Assembly (NCBI RefSeq): GCF_013366925.1
Contig: NZ_JAALDK010000001.1
Coordinates: 2,921,089 to 2,985,088 of the forward strand
Source: Paraburkholderia youngii
GTDB lineage: Bacteria > Pseudomonadota > Gammaproteobacteria > Burkholderiales > Burkholderiaceae
Reading direction: 5' to 3'
DNA length: 64,000 nt
Under the pieces are notes generated by a model. That model did not search any database. It had not been told where the DNA came from and worked only from the letters and a program-made list of their open reading frames with translations. Both the position numbers and the translations under genes were made by a program. This document shows, in pieces, positions 59,127 to 64,000 of this stretch. Position 1 is the first letter of the stretch. Each line of letters opens with the position of its first letter.

Positions 59127-61517
59127 ATGGCAAAGACGACAGGCGGAAATCAGACAACTGGCTCACGCGCTAAAGAGCGCACCGGAAAAGTTACCGAAGC
59201 CAGGCTGACTGCATCCGCCAGAAAAACGTCTGCTGTCAGCGTTGCGCCAGCTGCCGGGAAGAAGTCGTCGACCACTGCGGCCGCGCAGGCCGCACCGGTT
59301 CGGGCGGCGAAAGCTGTAGCACCGCCGGCTGCCAAGCGGGCGGGTGTCAGAAGCGCAAGGGAAGCGGCTGCCGTTCAGGACGATGCGGCAGCGCGCGTGA
59401 CTTCAGTATCCACGGTTCATCCGGCTGTTGTCCAACAGCCGGGGGTCGAGACTACAGCCGGTACGGCGAACTCCATGACGAAAAAGCTGAATGAAGTACC
59501 CGTCGATGACGATGCAACCCAGGCCGAAGAAACCGCTGCCGCCGCACCGGGCAAGGTGGAAAAGGTCAAGGCTCGCGACCGTCGTGCAAAGGAAAAAGCG
59601 CTGCTGAAGGATGCGTTCGCGTCGTCGCAGCCTGGCACGGTGGAGGAACTCGAGGAGCGTCGCTCCAAGCTGCGCGCGCTGATCAAGCTCGGCAAGGAGC
59701 GCGGCTTCCTCACGTACGCTGAAATCAACGATCACCTGCCGGACAACTTCACCGAGACCGAGGCGATCGAAGGCATCATCAGCACGTTCAACGACATGGG
59801 CGTCGCCGTCTACGAACAGGCCCCTGACGCCGAAACGCTGCTGCTCAACGACAACGCACCCGCGGCTTCGTCGGACGATGAAGTCGAAGAGGAAGCCGAA
59901 GTCGCGCTGTCCACCGTCGACTCCGAATTCGGCCGCACTACCGACCCCGTGCGCATGTACATGCGCGAAATGGGCACGGTCGAGCTGCTTACGCGCGAAG
60001 GCGAAATCGAAATTGCGAAGCGCATCGAAGACGGCCTGAAGCACATGGTGATGGCCATCTCCGCGTGCCCGACCACGATCGCCGACATCCTCGCGATGGC
60101 CGAGCGCGTCGCCAACGACGAAGTGCGCATCGACGAACTCGTCGACGGTCTGATCGACGCCGACGCGGAAGACGCCGACGGCTTCTCCGCGCAGGAAGCG
60201 GAAGCGATCGAGAACGAAGACGAGGAAGCCGAGGAAGAGGACGAAGAGGACGAGGAAGAGGACGATGGCTCGGCGCAAGCCACCGCCAACGCCGCACAGC
60301 TCGAAGCGCTGCGGCGCGCGTCGCTCGAAAAATTCGCGTTGATCAGCGAATGGTTCGACAAGATGCGTCGCGCGTTCGAGAAGGAAGGCTACAAGTCCAA
60401 GTCGTACTTGAAGGCGCAGGAAACCATCCAGAACGAGCTGATGACGATCCGCTTCACCGCGCGTACAGTCGAGCGTCTGTGCGACACGCTGCGCGCGCAG
60501 GTCGATGAAGTGCGTCAGGTCGAGCGTCAGATCCTGCATACCGTAGTCGACAAGTGCGGCATGCCGCGCGCGGAATTCATCGCGCGTTTCCCGGGCAGCG
60601 AGACGGATCTCGAATGGGCCGACAAGATCGTCGGGGAGGGGCATGTATATAGCGCGATCCTCACGCGCAACATTCCAGCGATCCGCGAACAGCAGCAGCG
60701 TCTGCTCGATCTGCAGGCACGCGTGGTACTGCCGCTGAAGGACCTGAAGGAAACCAACCGTCAGATGGCGGCCGGCGAACTGAAGGCGCGTCAGGCAAAG
60801 CGTGAGATGACCGAGGCGAACCTGCGTCTCGTGATCTCGATCGCGAAGAAGTACACGAACCGCGGTCTGCAGTTCCTCGACCTGATTCAGGAAGGCAACA
60901 TCGGCCTGATGAAGGCGGTGGACAAGTTCGAATACCGTCGTGGCTACAAGTTCTCCACGTATGCGACGTGGTGGATTCGCCAGGCCATTACGCGTTCGAT
61001 CGCCGACCAGGCGCGCACGATCCGGATTCCGGTTCACATGATCGAAACGATCAACAAGATGAACCGCATCTCGCGTCAGATCCTGCAGGAAACCGGTCTC
61101 GAGCCGGATCCGGCAACGCTGGCCGAGAAGATGGAAATGCCGGAAGACAAGATCCGCAAGATCATGAAGATCGCGAAGGAGCCGATCTCGATGGAAACGC
61201 CGATCGGCGACGACGACGATTCGCATCTGGGCGACTTCATCGAAGATACCAACACGGTCGCCCCCGCGGATGCCGCGCTGCATGCGAGCATGCGCGACGT
61301 CGTGAAGGATGTGCTCGACTCGCTGACGCCGCGCGAAGCGAAGGTGTTGCGCATGCGTTTCGGTATCGAGATGAGCACCGATCACACGCTCGAAGAGGTC
61401 GGTAAACAGTTCGACGTGACGCGCGAGCGGATTCGTCAGATCGAGGCGAAGGCGCTGCGCAAGCTGCGTCATCCGAGCCGTTCCGACAAGCTGAAGTCGT
61501 TCCTCGAAGGGAATTGA
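59127..61517 (+). CDS. rpoD: RNA polymerase primary sigma factor RpoD
   Basis: 796 aa. Regions 2.3-2.4 hold [40 protein letters not shown] and [20 protein letters not shown]. Region 4.2 is [20 protein letters not shown]. Region 1.1 begins near residue 150. An Ala/Thr/Lys-rich N-terminal extension (about 115 aa) and an acidic spacer ([20 protein letters not shown], near 370-390) make it longer than the E. coli sigma70 (613 aa). Both are features of Burkholderiales RpoD. Confidence 0.97.
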   Translation: MAKTTGGNQTTGSRAKERTGKVTEARLTASARKTSAVSVAPAAGKKSSTTAAAQAAPVRAAKAVAPPAAKRAGVRSAREAAAVQDDAAARVTSVSTVHPAVVQQPGVETTAGTANSMTKKLNEVPVDDDATQAEETAAAAPGKVEKVKARDRRAKEKALLKDAFASSQPGTVEELEERRSKLRALIKLGKERGFLTYAEINDHLPDNFTETEAIEGIISTFNDMGVAVYEQAPDAETLLLNDNAPAASSDDEVEEEAEVALSTVDSEFGRTTDPVRMYMREMGTVELLTREGEIEIAKRIEDGLKHMVMAISACPTTIADILAMAERVANDEVRIDELVDGLIDADAEDADGFSAQEAEAIENEDEEAEEEDEEDEEEDDGSAQATANAAQLEALRRASLEKFALISEWFDKMRRAFEKEGYKSKSYLKAQETIQNELMTIRFTARTVERLCDTLRAQVDEVRQVERQILHTVVDKCGMPRAEFIARFPGSETDLEWADKIVGEGHVYSAILTRNIPAIREQQQRLLDLQARVVLPLKDLKETNRQMAAGELKARQAKREMTEANLRLVISIAKKYTNRGLQFLDLIQEGNIGLMKAVDKFEYRRGYKFSTYATWWIRQAITRSIADQARTIRIPVHMIETINKMNRISRQILQETGLEPDPATLAEKMEMPEDKIRKIMKIAKEPISMETPIGDDDDSHLGDFIEDTNTVAPADAALHASMRDVVKDVLDSLTPREAKVLRMRFGIEMSTDHTLEEVGKQFDVTRERIRQIEAKALRKLRHPSRSDKLKSFLEGN

Positions 61518-61554
61518 CGGCGGCGGCCGCGGCTGGCCGCACATGATGCGATGG

Positions 61555-61608
61555 AAGGGGACGCCCGGTCGTTTCGCGGAAGCGAAGCGGTTGCGCAGGC
61601 CCCTTTTT
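61555..61608 (+). terminator. Probable rpoD operon terminator
   Basis: AAGGGG (61555-61560) pairs with CCCCTT (61600-61605), followed by TTT, with inner stems CGC/GCG and TTCGC/GCGAA. The outer stem is short, but its position 37 bp after the rpoD stop and the T-run fit a terminator. Confidence 0.45.
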
Positions 61609-61618
61609 CGTGTAGTAT
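61591..61618 (+). promoter_or_regulatory. Candidate promoter for the CAU tRNA
   Basis: TTGCGC (61591-61596) and TAGTAT (61613-61618) are 16 bp apart, about 50 bp before the tRNA. The -35 box overlaps the probable rpoD terminator stem. Confidence 0.4.
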
Positions 61619-61639
61619 GTCGGCCAATCGACGAAACGG

Positions 61640-61668
61640 GCCCGGCCTTCACGACCGGGTCTTTTTTC
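61640..61668 (+). terminator. Hairpin and T-run 3 nt before the tRNA
   Basis: GGCCCGG and CCGGGTC form a 7-bp stem (one G-T pair) with a 9-nt loop, followed by six T (61663-61668). It could terminate read-through from rpoD, or act as an attenuator for the tRNA if transcription starts at the candidate promoter upstream. Confidence 0.5.
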
Positions 61669-61671
61669 TTG

Positions 61672-61759
61672 GGCTGGACGCCGTGTTGGTTGCAGGCAGT
61701 GGACTCATAATCCACCTCCGAAAGGACATCGTGGGTTCGAACCCCACCCGGCCCACCAA
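61672..61759 (+). tRNA. Class II-like tRNA with CAU anticodon (Ile2- or Met-type identity unclear)
   Basis: 88 nt including the encoded CCA. The acceptor stem GGGCTGG pairs with CCGGCCC (one G-T pair), with discriminator A. The D-stem has only 3 bp (GCC/GGC). The anticodon arm is GTGGA-CTCATAA-TCCAC, giving anticodon CAT, and the loop resembles the Ile2 (lysidine) loop. The variable region has 15 nt with a TCC-GAAA-GGA mini-stem, so the molecule is class II. The T-arm is GTGGG-TTCGAAC-CCCAC. Position 8 is A rather than the usual T. Confidence 0.85.
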
Positions 61760-61768
61760 AGTATCGAA

Positions 61769-61799
61769 AAAAGGGTTCCGAATTCCGGAACCCTTTTTG
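61769..61799 (+). terminator. Strong intrinsic terminator after the tRNA
   Basis: AAAAAGGGTTCCG and CGGAACCCTTTTT are a perfect 13-bp stem with a 5-nt loop, followed by further T. It ends the tRNA transcript. Confidence 0.88.
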
Positions 61800-61955
61800 T
61801 TTTTGGGGCGGCCTTCATCGGGCATGGCGTTGCAAGTTCGGTTTCGAGCCAGCGCAATTTCTACAGGCGCCCCCGCGGGCGAACTGCCAGCGATCGCAGG
61901 AATAGCCGTTGCGCATCCAGCGTAGGGAGCTATTCCCGTCCGCCTGGAGGTCGTC

Positions 61956-62126
61956 ATGCAAACCGACCCAACCATCGATCCCGTCGCGCCTCCGAACCGG
62001 CCGCTGGAGGAATCCGACGGCGAGCCGCGTCCATTGCCCGACACGCCGCCCGACACTGACCCGCTCGCGCCGGGTTCCTCGCCCGAGGACGAGGAGGCGC
62101 TCAAGCGCGCTCCCCGCAAGCCATAA
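61956..62126 (+). CDS. Small Pro/Asp/Glu-rich disordered protein
   Basis: 56 aa beginning MQTDPTIDPVAPPNRPLEES and ending ALKRAPRKP. Composition is almost entirely Pro, Asp, Glu, Ser and Ala, so it should be unstructured. The support is a good ribosome site (CTGGAGG, 7 nt before the ATG), a high-G+C codon pattern and its isolated position after the tRNA terminator. I recognise no family. Confidence 0.5.
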   Translation: MQTDPTIDPVAPPNRPLEESDGEPRPLPDTPPDTDPLAPGSSPEDEEALKRAPRKP

Positions 62127-63010
62127 GCGGTGCTCGCGCGTAATCAGGGAAAGTCCGTGTAAATGCGGGTGCCGCCCGGCCGTTAATTGAATGAGGAAGG
62201 CTTGTTGATGCACGCCGTCCGCTTTCAGCACGGGTCTTGTCACGCGGCGGCCGGCGCCGCAATTCACCTCCGGGCAATGCCCGTGCCGAAGGCTTCTTCG
62301 CTTAGTCGCGAGCGCATTTTATAGAGACGTGACAAAGCGTGAAATAGAAGACCGTCGCAATGGCGGTTTCCCAAAAGTGAATGCTGATTCGACGAGGCAG
62401 GCTCGAACCGATGTGCTGCCGGGGAGTGGCAGCAACTGCTTGAGCTGGCCAATAAAGATCAAGTGAATAAGCGGTCTTATCGATTCGACAAGTTAATCGG
62501 CCCCGCCTGAAACGATTAATTGCTATATGCGCGAAAGTGACTGCATTAACTCCATTAAGTTCCGGCCATCGCAAAATAAATTTCAAACAACGCGGAAAAC
62601 CATCATTCGAATCGTTCGATTCCAAGAAATATCGACGGTCTTTTCGTCAGTTTGCTCCGACCCGATTACGTCACGCGTATTAAACCACTGTTGCAAACGC
62701 ACAACTTCGAATATTGGCGCGTTGCAAATTCGTTTTGGCTGGGGCTGGCGATCCGGCACTTAGATCTTGCGATAAACGTTGGAAAAACAACAAGTTATTC
62801 CCGCCGGCCCCAACATTGTTGCGAAATTCGAAAAATCCTGTTGCGTGAATTGTCGGCGTCGATACCAGGGTGTCCCCCTACACTCACGCTTCGCTTCAAG
62901 GGTGCCCGGTCGATCCGAACGGGTCGGCCAAGCGGGCGGCGGCGGATGCGATGCATCGGCTGCTGAGGCAGGTCCTGCTCCCCGTATAAATTTTTCGAAT
63001 TGGAGTTCCC
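62127..63010. other. 884-nt gene-poor, lower-G+C region before the porin
   Basis: No convincing gene is present on either strand. The part from about 62300 to 62850 is visibly richer in A+T than the rest of the window and contains short palindromes such as GAATCG-TT-CGATTC (62609-62622). It may hold porin regulation, a small RNA, or remnants of lost genes. Confidence 0.55.
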
Positions 63011-64000
63011 ATGAAAAAGAGTCTCATCGTCGTTGCGGCTGCCGCATCGTTCGCTTCGGTCGCTCACGCACAAAGCAGCGTGACCCTGTACGGTCTGATC
63101 GACGCAGGTCTGACCTACACCAGCAACGTTGCTGGCAGCTCCAAGTGGGCAGCAAACAGCGGCGGCATCGACCAGAGCCGCTTCGGCCTGCGTGGCTCGG
63201 AAGATCTGGGCGGCGGTCTGAAGGCAATCTTCACGTTGGAAAGCGGCTTCAACATCAACAACGGCCAGTTCGCCAACAACAAGGGCATGTTCAACCGCCA
63301 GGCCTTCGTCGGCCTGTCGAGCGCGCAATTCGGTACGGTCACGCTGGGTCGCCAGTATGACGCAGCGCAGGACTACCTCGCACCGCTGACCGCAACGGGC
63401 AGCTGGGGCGGCACGTACTTCGCGCACCCGTTCAACAACGACAACCTGAACACCAACGGTGGTCTGTCGGTCAACAACTCGATCAAGTACTCGAGCGCTA
63501 ACTACGCTGGCTTCACGTTCGGCGGCACGTACGGCTTCTCGAACCAGGCTGGCGGCTTCGCAAACAACCGTCAGTACAGCTTGGGCGCTGCTTACCAGTG
63601 GCAAGGCCTGCACCTCGGTGCTGCCTACGCTCAGCAAAACAACCCGAACGCTCGCACGAACCTGACCGGCGCATCGGACGGCGTCGTAGCGAACTCGGCA
63701 GGCCCGATCACCGGCAACTTCCGTCAGCGTCAGTTCGGCGCAGGCGCTTCGTACGGCTTCGGCCCGGCGCTGGTCGGCGTGGCATGGACGCAATCGCGCA
63801 TCGACAACCTGGTCGGCGCAGCGGCTACTCAGCGTCAAGGCCACACCAACAACTACGAAATCAACGGCAAGTACAACCTGACCCCGGCGATGGCTCTCGG
63901 CGTTGCGTACACGTTCACCGACGCACGCGGCTACGGCATCAACGCCGACGGTAACGACATGAAGACCCGTTACCACCAGATCGGCCTGCAGGCTGACTAC
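63011..64000 (+). CDS. Gram-negative outer-membrane porin (partial, C-terminus beyond the right edge)
   Basis: The visible 330 codons start with a Sec signal peptide (MKKSLIVVAAAASFASVAHA) followed by QSSVTLYGLIDAGLTYTSN, the usual start of Burkholderia trimeric general porins. Alternating beta-strand pattern, the GSEDLGGGLKAIFTLESGF segment and FNRQAFVGLSS agree. It forms a diffusion channel in the outer membrane. GGAG precedes the ATG. The end is cut by the window, and typical porins of this family are about 350-390 aa. Confidence 0.94.
   Translation, partial: MKKSLIVVAAAASFASVAHAQSSVTLYGLIDAGLTYTSNVAGSSKWAANSGGIDQSRFGLRGSEDLGGGLKAIFTLESGFNINNGQFANNKGMFNRQAFVGLSSAQFGTVTLGRQYDAAQDYLAPLTATGSWGGTYFAHPFNNDNLNTNGGLSVNNSIKYSSANYAGFTFGGTYGFSNQAGGFANNRQYSLGAAYQWQGLHLGAAYAQQNNPNARTNLTGASDGVVANSAGPITGNFRQRQFGAGASYGFGPALVGVAWTQSRIDNLVGAAATQRQGHTNNYEINGKYNLTPAMALGVAYTFTDARGYGINADGNDMKTRYHQIGLQADY

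Noticed and set aside
59403..61715. Long minus-strand open frame opposite rpoD
   Set aside because: Shadow of the rpoD coding strand, with Arg/Leu/Phe-rich translation and no domain.
62302..62625. 107-codon minus-strand frame in the gene-poor region before the porin
   Set aside because: No ribosome site, unusual composition for this genome and no recognisable domain; I treat the region as non-coding.

Overview
The window is a piece of a high-G+C betaproteobacterial chromosome, most probably Burkholderia or Paraburkholderia. The basis is the rpsU-yqeY-dnaG-rpoD block, a three-subunit FAD-glucose dehydrogenase in the Burkholderia cepacia gene order, Burkholderiaceae-type small proteins (DUF3563, BPSS1780-like, DUF2782-like) and a general Gram-negative porin at the right edge. 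I see no insertion sequence, prophage, CRISPR array or rRNA. Both edges cut a gene: glgX on the left and the porin on the right.

Layout. 1-11095 (minus): an alpha-glucan/trehalose operon glgE > treS-maltokinase fusion > glgB > glgX, tightly overlapped except before glgX. 11586-16342: a DUF1345 membrane protein divergent from the gamma, alpha (GMC/FAD/Fe-S) and beta (triheme cytochrome c) subunits of a periplasm-facing sugar dehydrogenase. 16532-20564: a Ser/Thr-type phosphoesterase, a RES-Xre toxin-antitoxin pair, a low-complexity secreted protein, and a LysR regulator divergent from a tautomerase. 20739-26175: an arsenic operon arsR-arsC-acr3-arsH plus a cysteine-tailed flavin monooxygenase and an MFS transporter. 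26172-30399: a small membrane protein, an SDR enzyme, modE, and the convergent modABC molybdate transporter. 30589-38929: PAP2 phosphatase, a PHB-depolymerase-type esterase, DUF3563, tspO and phrB, the ohr/ohrR peroxide module, a BPSS1780-like membrane protein, thrB and a DUF2782-like protein. 39115-49038: amn, a LOG-family protein head-to-head with polA, a type II NADH dehydrogenase-like enzyme, dienelactone hydrolase, sulfurtransferase and an orphan Rieske oxygenase. 49359-56082: xseB-ispA-dxs-folE2 (isoprenoid and folate precursors), tsaD and a YhiN-family flavoprotein. 56151-61759: the macromolecular-synthesis operon and an odd tRNA. The end holds a small disordered protein, a long gene-poor AT-rich stretch and the porin.

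How the parts work together. The first operon is a complete GlgE-pathway set: TreS interconverts trehalose and maltose, its maltokinase domain makes maltose-1-phosphate, GlgE polymerises this to alpha-glucan, GlgB branches it and GlgX debranches it. The ars genes cover sensing, arsenate reduction, arsenite efflux and organoarsenical oxidation; the last two genes are less well understood. Several regulatory sites can be read directly: a perfect 10-bp inverted repeat over the ars -35 box, a promoter/operator between the toxin-antitoxin pair and its neighbour, a ModE-like site before modA, related elements before ohr and ohrR, and a TGC-N3-GCA palindrome before the esterase.

The observations I consider most worth a second look are the class II-like tRNA with a CAU anticodon downstream of rpoD, the ars-linked monooxygenase with vicinal cysteine pairs at both ends together with its MFS partner, the RES-Xre locus with its divergent secreted protein, and the LOG/polA start codons separated by a single base.
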